Shown piece by piece: positions 11,270-23,400 of a stretch of 64,000 nucleotides of DNA. The stretch's first letter is position 1. Every line of letters starts with the position of its first letter. A model generated the notes under the pieces. It worked only from the letters and a program-made list of their open reading frames with translations. It was not told the origin of the DNA and did not search any database. The stretch comes from Chionis minor. Lineage: Eukaryota; Chordata; Aves; Charadriiformes; Chionididae. The position numbers and the translations under genes were made by a program. The stretch covers positions 248,001-312,000 of the forward strand of contig VZSF01001212.1 of the NCBI GenBank assembly GCA_013398295.1. Reading direction: 5' to 3'.

Positions 11270-11760
11270 GTTTTAGTCCCGCACACTCTGTTGCCAAAAC
11301 TCCTTCCCTTCCCGCGCCTGCTGCCGCGACCCCTGGGAGGGTGCGGGGGGGCAGGCGAGGCGATAGCCGCCCCCCGCACTGAGGGGACCGCTCACAGCCG
11401 TTAATGGCCGCCGCGCCCTCAGCGGGACTACAGCTCCCGTTAGGCACTGCGGGGGCGGAAGTACGTCACTGCCCCCGCCCCGTCGCTGGCGGGCGGGAAG
11501 AGGCTCGGCGTCCCCCTCAAGATGGCGGCGGCCGCGCTGCGGCTGGCGGGCCGGCGGCTAGGCCTCGGCGCTCCGCCGCGCAGGGCGTTTTGGGGCGGCC
11601 CGAGGTAATCGGCGGGGGAAGCGGCGGGGCTCGGGCGGGGGATGCGCCCTGCGCTGTGTGGGGGGGGCGGGGTGCGTCGGTCGAGGTGCCGGCCTCGGGG
11701 CCCGCAGCGAGCGGCCTCGGCGCGTCCCTGCTGGCGGGCGGGTGAGGCGGCGCAGGGTCA
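11270..11760. promoter_or_regulatory. MRPL50: CpG-island promoter of MRPL50
   Basis: This is the only strongly GC- and CpG-rich block in the window. It spans the region upstream of, and including, MRPL50 exon 1. It lacks a TATA box but has a ZNF143/THAP11-type motif (ACTACAGCTCCC, 11427-11438), an ETS site (CGGAAGT, 11456-11462) overlapping a CRE-like TACGTCA (11462-11468), and a YY1-type AAGATGGCGGC (11520-11530) on the start codon. This set is typical of broadly expressed mitochondrial genes. Motifs were seen by eye; activity is inferred. Confidence 0.85.
11522..11604 (+). CDS. MRPL50: MRPL50 exon 1 coding part (presequence)
   Basis: 83 coding bases in very GC-rich DNA encode 27 residues plus two bases of a split Arg codon. 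The N-terminus has six Arg and no acidic residue, as expected for mitochondrial targeting. Confidence 0.93.
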
Positions 11761-12758
11761 GGTTTTTTCCCAGTGCTCGTACCTCCTTTGGTAAGGGAAC
11801 TTGCTAGGTGTGGGAGAGGAGGTGTGTCAGGCTAGTACTACAACGGGAATGAAAAATGGTCGTTTCTGTGTAATTTTTTTAGGTGAAACCGTACTCGTGT
11901 TGCTGGCTACATTGTGGCACGTGAGCAGGTCAAATAATCAAATAACTTGGATAGGCTTCAATTTTCTAGTTAAAAGTAGTGATTTTTTTTTTTTTTTTAA
12001 TCTATGGGCACTAATTTTTTCTGTAGTGGTGGTTATTTTCTGCAGATTAGAAAATGGAGCTGTAACTGGGAAAACAAGTCACTAAGCTGGCTGAAATTCT
12101 GTTTAGGCTGAGACCAATAAAATAAGCTAGGCAGCAATCGCTATATAGAGACAACCTATGTGGTGAGCAGCATTTTGGGGGAAAACCAAAGGTGTAGCCT
12201 ATGCGCTTCTGTTACTGCATGCATAATAAACATTCTGTGTCCATGGGATGTGTGAACTCTCTGTAGGCTAGGTTGAGTCTGATATTTAAAGGCTATGAAT
12301 AGATACGTGCTCTGACTCAGTTTTAAGTAGCCCAGAGACTGAAAGTACTTCTGTCTGGTGCCAACAGGAAGAGGGAAAAAGAAGTAGAAGCAGACAAAAT
12401 AGTTCCTCAGGAGAAGAGTGAGCCTAGCCTGATCTGTCCCCCACCACGCAGTAGAAGCTATCTTCCGCCAGAGGATATACAGAGCTTCCTTGAGTCTCGC
12501 GTCAAGGAGATTTTTGGACCCTCACTTCCTGGTAATTGGCAGCAGACACCCCTCAAGGATAATAGGTTAAAGTATCGCCTTCTGGCTCAGCTGGCAGAAG
12601 AACTTGGTCATGCTGTCCCCAATTCACAGCTCCACCTGATGTGCAGCGCTGAGGATGTCTTGAATTTCTATAGCACTCCTGTGAAGGATGCGTCCAAGTT
12701 TGATGAACTGTGCGCTGCAGAGCTACCCCCAAACCTGAAGATTACCTGGGAACAGTGA
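11522..12758 (+). CDS. MRPL50: Mitochondrial ribosomal protein L50, complete coding region in 2 exons
   Basis: Nuclear-encoded protein of the large (39S) mitoribosomal subunit, imported into the mitochondrial matrix for synthesis of respiratory-chain subunits. Exon 1 (11522-11604) encodes an Arg- and Ala-rich, acid-free N-terminus typical of a mitochondrial presequence. Exon 2 (12368-12758) encodes the conserved body. Donor GTAATC starts at 11605 and acceptor AG is at 12366-12367; an Arg codon is split 2/1. Total length is 157 residues plus stop; human MRPL50 has 158. Recognisable family segments are [39 protein letters not shown], the KFDEL motif and the C-terminal LPPNLKITW. The start was chosen because it lies in the CpG island in a Kozak/YY1 context (AAGATGGCGGC) and splices in frame. 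It shares the strand of ALDOB, about 1.9 kb downstream of the ALDOB poly-A signal, and converges with PLPPR1. No defect is visible. Confidence 0.96.
11605..12367 (+). other. MRPL50: MRPL50 intron 1
   Basis: A 763-base intron. The first part remains in the CpG island and the rest is AT-rich, with a T-run at about 11982-11998. Nothing else recognised. Confidence 0.85.
12368..12758 (+). CDS. MRPL50: MRPL50 exon 2 coding part (conserved body)
   Basis: 391 coding bases follow acceptor CCAACAG. The exon encodes residues 28 to 157 and ends at TGA (12756-12758). It carries almost all of the conserved family sequence. Confidence 0.96.
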
Positions 12759-12866
12759 GTCCCACCGTGAAGCGTTGCTCTGTTTTGCTTGTGCTCCTAA
12801 GGCGGGACTGCAGAGCAGAAGCAGAGCCCTTTCATTGTTGTATTGACCGAATATATAAGTATCACT

Positions 12867-12872
12867 AATAAA
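12867..12872 (+). terminator. MRPL50: MRPL50 polyadenylation signal AATAAA
   Basis: AATAAA lies 109 bases after the stop codon, giving a short 3' UTR typical of a housekeeping mitoribosomal gene. Confidence 0.8.
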
Positions 12873-15800
12873 AGTTCATTCAGTTGTCTTTCATTGTTTC
12901 TGTTGCTATATATGGAAAAAAGAGCCAAAGTTTTTTTTGTGAAACAGTGACGCAGTGTGGTCAGTAACGGTATTAATGTACGCTTGCTGGCCTTAACTGT
13001 GCTGCCCAATAATTACAGGGTCCAGCGGTGATGAACAGAGAGGACCAACTCCCCAGTTTCTTCCCTGCACCTTGTAAACTTCTCGTCTTTGGTTCTGAAC
13101 AGTGTCATGGGTGTGCAAACATGCACTGTCAGCGCAGTCTGGCTATGGCAGGTGCCCTGATCAGCTCAGCCACCAAGACTGAGGAAGAAGAGGGAGGTAA
13201 ACCAGCATTTTTTTCTGAGATTGAAAGGAAGACCCTGTCAGCAATAATGTTTCTAAAAGCCATCACAGGTGCCATCTTAAATAAAACCACTTGTTCTACT
13301 CAAAATTCCTACATGAAGATAGTGCCACGGGACATTTTGAAATCTCTTTAACTCCATAATGGTGAACTCTCCAACAGCACTATAAAAACAGCTGCCATCA
13401 GGGCAGCTTGTAGAATTCGTCCATGGCTGTCAAGGGACCCCGGTTTTATATTTTTAAGCTCTCTTGCTCCTTCTAATAGCTATTAGTTCTTAGGTGTCAG
13501 CAATATGTTAGTTTTTCTGTAGCTACGGGAAAACACATAATAGCTCTGTGTTAGTTTTTCTTCCCATGTAACTGATGATGTAAGTTTGCTTGTCATCAAA
13601 GGAGGCAAGCAGTGAAGTCAGGAGGACAAGAAAATAAATGCATCGGTCTGAGAAATGCCTGGCACTTTGTGAATGTTTTGTACAAAATAGGTTGTTTACA
13701 GTGAGGTTAGATTCTGTGTCTTGAGTTGAGTGAAATTGCCATTTCCCTTTTCTTGGATACTTTGGTCCCTTCGAGGTGCCAACCTCACGCTTCCAGCAGC
13801 ACGCCTGTGCAAGACCCTGCAGGGATTAAAGTTCAAGGGAAGATCAGATATGGGTGTTTGAGATGCAAAACTTTTTAAATACTTCTAACAACCTGAAAAA
13901 GCAGAAGTCTGAAATGAGATCAAAGTCTTGTATAGAACACCTCTGCCATTGCAAGGGCTGAGACTTCTTGGTGCTTACACCCTTTTTTTATCCTTGGGCT
14001 TTCAAAAGTACCTAATTTCTACTGAATTCAACTGTAAACAAACAAATAAATAAATGCCCGTGCATTTGCAGGAGGGCTGATCTTCATTTGTTTTGGGCAG
14101 AACCAGTAGAGAAGATGAAAAGGACGTGTAGGAGGGTATTTGTTAACGGAGAGGCTGGATGCCTGGCATGCTGGACAGGCATCCCTGTGAAGGACAGAAA
14201 GCTGCAGGGTGCTACAAAGAGGCTCCTGCACGCATTCAGCCAGCTGAGGGAGGCCGTCTGCCGGCAAACTGCCCCGTTTGAGTTCGGGGGAGGATGAACA
14301 TTCTACTTCTAATGCTGACCTCTGGTTTCGTTGAGATGTGGCAATATTCCCTCATACAGGAACTCGATTAAGACGGGGGCAAGTGGCTTTTGTGATGCCG
14401 AGTCACGTTCTAGAGCCTTCGCACAGCCAGAGGCACAATCCGCACACCGGGAGGAGCAAGGACAACAGAGCAGTGGGGGCACCTGCTCCCCTATCAGAGG
14501 GGAGTTGATGGGGGGCAGAGAGAGGACACAGCCATTCAGCAGATGTGGTCAGACACTGCTGCCCGTCACCTTACGTAGGCCAGTTCCTACCTGCAGTGCG
14601 TGAAGCTGCACACAGCCCAAGGGCCATACATGTATCTTAAGAGATGATCCAACTGCCAACCTGTCTATTTTACACAGTAGGTCGTAACAGTGGACTACGG
14701 AAGCCACTGTTAGCTGCCTCAGCTCACTGGACACAGCACACAGAGAATAGAATGATGTGCCTCAGAACAGGAACTAAATAATCCAAAGGCTACCGAAAGA
14801 CTGGATTTTCACTGGGTCACAGATTTGAGGAGGTGGACATGCATTGCTCCTGAAGGGAAAGGTACCTTGGGGAAAGCCAATGTGCTGTTGGGTTTAGACG
14901 TCCTGTGCAGGGGGTTATCTGTCAACTGGAAAAGGCTGATGGTACTATAAATCTAAAATGGTAGCAAACGCATAGAGCTAGCCAAGAGGAAATGTAGTGA
15001 ATGCAGGTCTCATCTAACCAGTCATCCAGAACTTTGGCACTTGCAAACAAGCATGCACACCCCTGTGGATCTGCATCTACCTGCAGGCCTCTCCTGCGTA
15101 TAGGCATCCTTATGTACCATGTCAGAGAAGACGGCAGGACTCGCTTGCTTATTCTGAAGCGGAGAGAGGTGCCTCTTAACCATGCTGCACCACAACTGAA
15201 AGGATAAAACAGTCCTTCGGGAAGTGGAAAATCAGGATTCAAAACCTTCCTCAAGCTGGAGGATGGGGAGCAAACCCAAAACCATCTTCCACCTTCAGAA
15301 AGATTGCCCGCACTGTCATGCTGGAGGATAAGCAGAGGGGGAACAACATCTCTACCAATTCTGTGGAAGCCGTTGATAGAGAACGCAAGATTTACGTTGT
15401 GGTAAGAGCACGCTTGGGAGGAACACAACCTTGGGAGCACAGCTGCAAAAACTAGGCTGTGGAATATAAAGTTTTTATTTTGGAATTCATCCCCCTGCTA
15501 ACCCTTTGCATTATGAGTGCATTTACGTGCTGCTGACTGGATTGAACTCAATTGGAGTTCTCATTTCTCATAAGCTTTCCTAACATGTCATTATTCTGCT
15601 AACACAGCAGAACAAGGACCTGTTCCACAGGCAAACTTATTCAGAAGAAATTTTCCCTGTGAAATTTGGATTGAAGTTGTAGTGAGGGACCCAGAACACT
15701 TATTGATGGTTCCTCGTGATCACAGAAAGCCTGCATGGCCCAGGTCTGACCCTTGTATTCCTAATACTGATGCAGACACCAGTAGTCTGAAGAAAATACC

Positions 15801-15999
15801 AACCTGGAAGAAACACCGCAAGACCAGACAAAAACACCCATCCCAAATTTTGTGTCACAGGAAAATGACAGAGACCAGGGCACACATTTTGGTTTTTTGA
15901 TATTTTTTTTTTTTGCATCTGTTTTGGAAAAAATATACAAAAAAAGCCAAGAAGAACCAACACGGAAATGTGAGGTAAACATTCCAGTAAAAGTACAGA
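12873..15999. other. Spacer between the convergent genes MRPL50 and PLPPR1
   Basis: No CR1 and no recognisable gene on either strand. The ORFs present (for example 13028-13351 and 14922-15440 on the complement) have no family motifs. In mammals BAAT occupies this interval; no BAAT-like sequence was recognised. Confidence 0.5.
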
Positions 16000-17375
16000 C
16001 AGAGGCTCCATTCTTTAAAGGAGACACACAGCAGTTATCACCATGCTAGAAGAATGAGATGCAGGAAAATCCTAGAAAGTGAAAAGTCATGTAATGAAGC
16101 CTTTGCCCCAGTTCTAGCCACTGTAAACAGGCTCTTTTTAGTTATTCCCCCCTACCCCCCACCCACACTTAATTGTCTTTTTATTCCTTAAACAAAGTTG
16201 TTAAACTGTAAAATAGCAGTTTTGGCATAAATTCTGTATGGCAGAATTTACAAAAATGCAGACTGCTACTATAGACTATGTCAATTTTCTGTGGTTTGTG
16301 GTTTTATTTCTTTTTTTGATTTGCCCCTCTGTGAAAACTTTACTGTCGGGGCAAAACTGGCTTCTTGGTTCTGCCAATCTGAATGCCAAGTAATGCCACT
16401 CTGCTGAAGAAGTGGTGTCACTCTTCCTTTGCACCTGTGTCACTAGTTACCCCACAAATCTATGATGAAGTTATGAAACACGTAAAGCGCAGCCTCAGCT
16501 CCACAGTGGTGGCTATATATCCCCATAGTCAATTCCTGAAGCCAGGTTTCACTGGGAGCTTTAGCTGCGCCTCGGGGAGGAACGGAGATCTAGGGAGATG
16601 ATATAGTCAGCTCACATGCTATCAGCTACTACTATAAATTTTCATGTCCAGTCCGTCTATATTGCAGACTGAGTACTTGTTTTAGTTATTCTTCAATAAC
16701 TAGCACAATCACCCACACCAGAACAATCAGGCTTTGATTCAGTGAGATGCTTAAGGACATACTTCAAGTGTGCCAAGCAGCCTGGAAAATGGATGGCTAA
16801 CTGAAGTCCATGATGCTAAGGAACGCTTAAGTAGCTCACTGAATCAAGGATGGACCTTTATTACTTGTTGATAGTATCATTTGGGTTAGATTCTTGATCA
16901 CCATTATTTTAATCTGAATTAAATATATGCAATCACTTCAGATCTACACTGAGCCTACTCAGATCAGAATCTGACCTATTGGCAGAAGCACTTCTTATGG
17001 TACGAAAAGGTAAAAGTGATTTCCCCCCCCCCACCCCGAGATATAAATTCAAAAATCAAAAAAAAAATTGTGTACAAATATCACATAACAACATCAACAA
17101 TTCCATAGATGTAGTTCCTCAGTGCACACTTTAAACAAGAAAAGGGTTTTTTTGTTCTTTTTCCGTTTTGCTTTTAAATCCTGGCATAATAATATTAAAG
17201 CTGACAAAAAATCAGGGCAAGCTACATCACTTCCTCATACAAAAAAAGTACAAAACATTAGCCTCTAACTAGACATAACATAATACTGGTCATCACAGTT
17301 AGACATTTAGTAACTGTGTCTTGGAGTATTGTACTGGAGGGTAATAAAAAATAGCTTCTGTTGCCAATCTTCCTC
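16000..17375 (-). other. PLPPR1: Probable PLPPR1 3' UTR
   Basis: AT-rich, low-ORF sequence directly after the PLPPR1 stop. Candidate AATAAA signals on this strand (TTTATT on the plus strand) are at 16857-16862, 16303-16308 and 16180-16185. I cannot tell which is used, so the left limit is approximate. C-runs on the plus strand near 17023-17038 and 16148-16165 fall inside. Confidence 0.45.
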
Positions 17376-17408
17376 TCAGGTTACTTCAGTCATAGAGGCA
17401 GAGTGATT
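17376..17408 (-). CDS. PLPPR1: PLPPR1 terminal coding exon, residues 316-325 and stop
   Basis: Only 33 coding bases, encoding [10 protein letters not shown] and TGA, after acceptor CTCTTCGCAG. The ten residues equal the conserved C-terminus of mammalian PLPPR1 and continue the frame exactly from the preceding exon. The exon continues into the 3' UTR. Confidence 0.93.
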   Translation of the reverse strand, partial: NHSASMTEVT

Positions 17409-20400
17409 CTGCGAAGAGGAAAAGGCAAACACGTGAACATTTGTATGCATTTTGGCATTTACATATCCTAGGGTGTAAAACAAATGAGAAAAACCTTCAT
17501 GAATTAAAATCCATTGCCCAGCTAATGCAGGGCTTTAAAATGAAGAGATTACTGGGAATGTGGCTGTGGTCTATCCTGAGCTTGCAGTGGGACACACTCA
17601 GCTCGAGCCCCGCTTCTGGGCTACGAAGATGCTCGCAAACAGGCTTGAAAAACAAGGTGCCACTTTTTCAACAGACACGTTCAAACTGGGCTGGATGCTG
17701 TCCGGAGGGACATGTCTGTTCTGGCTCAAGCACTCCGTACAGTCACCATGGGTCTGCCCTCAGTCGTGAAGAGCCTAGAAGACTGTGGTTTGGCTTCATG
17801 GGATGTGTGCGTGTAGATCCTACACAGTTGGATACTAGGGAACATACAGGGCTTAAAATCACAGGGAGGTGGGGTCAATATGCCAAAACACACGCAGCCA
17901 CAGATATACAGAACACAAAAGTCCTCTTTAGGTGGAAACAGCGTTGACTCAACCTTCTTGGACGCCAATGTCCGTAACTTCAGTGGCAGTACTGAGTAGC
18001 CCTTGGATCATGCTGCACTGGCAGGGTTTATGTGGGTGCAAGGCAAAATGAGAGTGGGAATGGGTGCAGAAATCTGTACAGGGAAGGACCATGCACCTCC
18101 TGTATCTGAAGAAACAGTAATAAGCAGCCACTCCGAAGCTCTTTTATCATAGCTTCAGAGTAGGATAATTTTTTCCCCAATCTACTCCTGCATGGTAGAT
18201 GTATGGTCATTTTGAGACTGATAGCCCAAATCAGAGAAAATTATCTCGTTGATTATAGTGGACATGAACAGTTAAGGCCTAATTCCTACCTGCACTTCAT
18301 AGCCCAGAAGCTATCAATAGCTGACTAGACAAAATCTTTCTCACAGCGTATGAATATTTTCACCTGTTCGGTCCTTTTGTCATACACAATGCAACGTGGA
18401 TATATAAGTAGCACATTGTTTCTGGACTGCAAGTCCACCAAGAGAACAGTTACTGCACCAAGTTCTATAGATTTAGTTGAAAGTCTTCCAGCGAATCTTT
18501 GCCTAATCAAAATTGACTTTTCAATTAAATATTTTCACATGTTAGAAACAGTGTTTTGTTTGGGTTTTTTTTAATTCTTATTTTCAGTTTATTTGTCGAA
18601 AGATTTAACAAAAGTCATTAATTGTTCTTTCCACACACCATGTGCACAGGAACGACAGGCCACCTAATAAAGCAAGTACAATTTAAAGAACCAATAAATT
18701 ACACCAGGGCATTTCAAATAACTGACTGATAAAACTACAGTTCACCCTCATTCCCAGAAATTCTTGGCAGGTGTAATTTGCTTGTCTGTTTTGAAAGGAC
18801 TGGGTACAATTCAATCATGCCAACACAAGCCATTTGGAGTTAGTAATTTAACAGAAACACCACCAGTGATGATGCTCCCACTAGCCTCTTTTTTTACAAT
18901 CTTGAAAGAATGCTATTAACTTCTCTTCTGATGACTTAGAGATAGAAAACAGCATATGATTTCTTCTTTCTCTAGAAGATCCTGAACAGTAATACAGACA
19001 AAAAACTAATCTCTATAATATTTTTCTGGACAGCATAGTTTATCCTCAGGATTACGAATATTAGAGTAAATCTTTAAGACGTCCCAAAAGCATTACAAAG
19101 TAATTAGATGGAATTACCTTTACTTTCCTGTCAGTTTTCTATTCTTCTAAGAAAAAGTTTGTTATCACAAACAATATACAGAGGCATATGAAATCCTACT
19201 TCTTCAGCTTTGGATGTGCACAGGGGCAGAAGATCTACAGTATTTGGTAGTTTAAGGGATAAATGCCTTAAAACAAACTCTCTCCCGATGCAAATTCACT
19301 CTGTTCAATGGGCTTAAAGTTAAGAAGAAAACCAGCTCTCTGTGTAGTTATGTACATAACTATTTTTTCCTCTGCCATAACAGAAAATGTGCTTGGTGAT
19401 GGTCTGGGTGAGAGGGTTTACAGTACCTGTGCACTCAATGTCTCCAGAGGACTTTCCACTCTTGGAAAAGCCATTAGTGGCATTCCTCGTGGGTCTTCAG
19501 GCTTCGGTTTAGAAGGAGCTCCATGAGTGCCTTTAAAGTTATGGACAACGCATATCCCCTGTGTAATGCCAAAAAAAAAACCAAACCAAAACAAACAAAA
19601 AACGGAAAAAAAGTAAGGTCAGCACGTTCTGTCCCCAGGAAAAACTCTCAGGAAGTTTCACGGGTCTCACAAGTGCCAGTTTTTGCAAAGAACTTAACCT
19701 GTGTTTTGGTTCAAGGCATCATTTATCTCAGCCTTGGGCTATAGAATCATAGAATGGTTTGGACTGGAAGGGACCTTAAAGATCGTCTATTTCCAACCCT
19801 CTGCCATGGGCAGGGACACCTTCCACTAGTCCAGGTTGCTCAAAGCCTCATCCAACCTGGCCTTGAACACTTCCAGGGATGGGGCATCCCCAGCTTCCCT
19901 GGGTAACCTGTTCCAGTGCCTCACCACCCTCAGAGTGAAAGATTTCTTCCTGAGATCTAACCTAAATATATCCTCTTGCCATTTGAAGCCACTACCCCTC
20001 GTCCTGTCACTACATGCCCCTATAAAAAGTATGGTGTGATTACTGACACAGTTGGGCATGGTGGACTACCTTGGGAAAGGGGTTCATCTGGCCTGTAATC
20101 TGAGGTGATGAACCATTCTCAGCCTTTTTATGTTTTATACAGCAGAGACTCCCATGGTCTGCTTTATCATCACAAAACCATGGACTACCTCGATGATGCA
20201 CTTCATTGGCCAGATAGTCTCTTCAGACTCCCACCATCATTTCCAAACAGTGACAACAGCTCACTGGGGGGCTGAATCTACCTCACATCTGGATGACATC
20301 AAGCTCATTTAGCACTATTCCTGCATGCTTCCAGCATGACTGCTGGGGTGTTTATCCTACAAGCCCTTCCCTTGTGCATGACCAGACTTGCTGCACTCTT

Positions 20401-23400
20401 ACCAGATACATGGGCTGACTGCCTTTATGCTGCAAGGGCTAGATTTAAACTGTCTTTCCCAGTGGGAATCAGATGAACTACTTACCATGAAGGCCAAGGA
20501 GATTCAGGTCAGAGGTTGTGGATGTCTTTTTATTTAAAGGGAACACAGGAATAAATGATACGTGAAGGTGTGTTTTTGTTTTGGGGTTTTTTGTTTGTTT
20601 GTTTTTAAAGTACAGAATAGGAAAAAAAATCAGTGACAGGACAATCTAGATTTAACGGATCTTTGAAACCTAATCCCTTCTGATTACAGGGATAAAGTGT
20701 CTGTTGCTATGCAATGGATAGTTTTGAAGCATATTTTGATTAAATGGAACCAGGCACATTGCTTGGTAATAGGGAGAGTCACCTTGACTGACATGTCAAG
20801 AGATCCCTCACCAAATAAAACACTTAAACCACACAGCCAACAGCGGAGCAAGCAACATTTGAAGTCCAGAGAGATGCTGCCTCTAGATTCTATGGGAAGG
20901 CCTCTGATACATTTCAATACGTGTGGTTATCCTATGAGATGGCGAACAATTTCAGCTCCAGTCCAAATGCTGCAAAGGGAGGTAATTTTGCCTCCTGGGG
21001 AGCTTGTCCTGACCTTCCTTTCCATTGCACGTCTTTTATGGTCTGAAACCAGGTAGAGAACCAGGACTAGAGCTCCTGACAACACCCTGTATCCTACATT
21101 TTTGCCAGATGCCAGGCAGACAGCGGTATTTTGCTACACAGGGGTGTCAGAGAAGAAGTCTCAAGCATGCCTCCCTTTTGATGTGAGTTGAAATCTACAC
21201 CATCTTTAAAATATTTTCCAAGACAGGTCAAGTACAAACATATACAGTAATGAAAATAATCCTGAAATACATACAATGCACAACTGTCATCGTTAACCTT
21301 ATTAATTCGTATCAGCCTGATTTCGTATTAGGATTTTCTCTGACACCTCTAATTAGATGGCGCTAGAATTAGTTCTTAGCAACTAGATTAATCAGCTGCA
21401 ATAGGCCACAAGGGAATAGTAATATTTTATTTTTTAATCTTTTAACTGAGGTAATTTTAAAAGGGATATAGAAGGACTGGTAGACTTACCAGAAACAAAG
21501 CTACGGCACTCCCCAAGATGAAGCCTGCAATCACATCCGAACAGTGGTTTCGATACTCAGAAACTCGATTTAGCCCGGTGAGGAACGCTGCACACAGGGT
21601 ACCCAGACACAGGACAGGTTTGGCTAGCCTGCTGCTCTTTGTCTTAATTGTGCTTGTGATGTACATCTGAAACAAAGCGCAAGCCGAAAATGAAAAAAGT
21701 CACTGCCAGAAATGCATCTTTTTCCACCCAGACAAATCCTGAATCAGCAAGGATCTGACAAAACCCATGATTTATTTAAAAAAGCATTAGGAAATGGAGG
21801 AAGAGGTTTAAGGTAATTCAGAGAATGCTTTTAAGAGAACAAACAGATACTGTTAAATGATGTTTCAGGATGTCAAATACCCTGTCAACTGCATTTAGAT
21901 GTAGAGTTTTTCTCAGCTGACTTCCAACTTGTGCAAGTACTTGCCCATACGCTAGCAAAGATTCACACTGAATGTACATGACTAAATGTATGCAAAGACA
22001 GTCAAGAATTTATGTTTATACTCCTGCAGAAATTGTAACGTGCACAGGACGGAGTGCCTAGCATCCATACAAACTAGCTGCTCCAGTTTCCTAAGCCGTA
22101 CTAAGTTTAGGGAACAGAGAACATTAAGAGAAACCATTCTGGACATCTTCTCTGTAAGATGAAACGAAACACAGAATATGTGAGAGATTTCTTTTAAAAC
22201 AAAGTTGATTCTCAAAATGTAATTCCAGAGCATGAAGTTTCACTGTGCTCTGAATATGAACCCCACATCTTTTTGACAGTTTGCGTTTTGACAGAGAGAG
22301 TAAAACCATGTGGGTCACAATTAGCAGCCAGTCATTAATTCCGGAGGCACAAAATTACAAAGATCAAGCAAAGCAAGCTTGATGGCAGAACAGTTAAGTA
22401 AAATCCTTTTCAGCAAGGAAGTATGGATGCCTGCATGATTTCCAAAGCTTTGATAAGCAAAGCAAATACGTCAAATAAGTTTGCCAGAAATGCCTCCAGA
22501 TGAGTCCCATGCATGAAAGAGAACCAGGAGGATACATCTGAAAAATTCATTTTACTCTTATTACCAATCAACTGGTAAATGAACCTGATTTGCATAGTGT
22601 AGATCTGTTCCAGTGAAAGTACAAGCACTGTTCTGCTGGGGAATAGAAAGATAACAAATCATGGATGTGTCTCTTCCAATGTTTAATATCAAAAGATGCC
22701 ATTTTATTTGTAAAGAAAAAAAAAGTCCTCTTATTGTAAAAATAAGTAAAATCACCGAAGCTGAAAATATTCCCAATCTTGACTCTTTTTCAGTTGTCAG
22801 AAATGGAAATACGCTTCTGTTAGCCTTCTGGATGAAAGACTTTATAAAAGATCCTTACTGTTTTGATCAAATCATCAATGACACCACAACTGGGATCTCT
22901 GATTGTGCTGTCTGCAGGTCACAAATGACATCTTTCTCTAGGATGATGACTTAATTTCTGGGGAATGGCACCGCTGAGTGCTTTGCCATGGGTGGCACTG
23001 AAATCAAGGCAGGACGCTGCAGGATGGTGGAGATCCAAGACTTGTTCTGCTTCGTTGCTGCTGCAGCAAAGGACACCACGCTGGCTCACGCTGCCAGTCT
23101 CTGGCCAAGACTACAGTGGCTTGGTTGGGGTGAAGCTGCCTCGGGACCTTCCCGTGGATGTGCTGAAGGAAGCCTGCAGATGCCTGGCTTGGTGCTCCTA
23201 ATTGCAACTACCAGCACAGCTTGCTTAGCACTCCACCATCTACTTGGCAACCACATGCAAATATTTTACTGTATTTTAATGTCTGTCCCTTTCTTCATGA
23301 GCCAGGTATGCAGAGGTCACCATGGTCTGGTACGTAGTTTTGGGATCACGAAACAGAAATTATATCCATTTACAAGCTCACTCTGTTCATTGCTTTTCAT

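Larger units (their letters stand above)
19559..21489 (-). other. PLPPR1: PLPPR1 intron, 1.9 kb
   Basis: Contains the CR1 fragment at 19741-20040 and an A/C-rich tract at the exon-side end. The rest, including 20041-21489, is unique non-coding sequence with nothing recognised. Confidence 0.8.

Noticed and set aside
11404..11745. 113-codon plus-strand frame in the CpG island
   Set aside because: GC-rich DNA is poor in stop codons. The frame differs from MRPL50 exon 1, is rich in Gly, Ala and Arg without a family pattern, and crosses the MRPL50 donor.
14922..15440. 172-codon minus-strand frame between MRPL50 and PLPPR1
   Set aside because: No similarity to BAAT or any protein I know, and no promoter or poly-A arrangement around it.
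17441..17947. 168-codon plus-strand frame
   Set aside because: Lies antisense in the last PLPPR1 intron, with no family motif; treated as chance.
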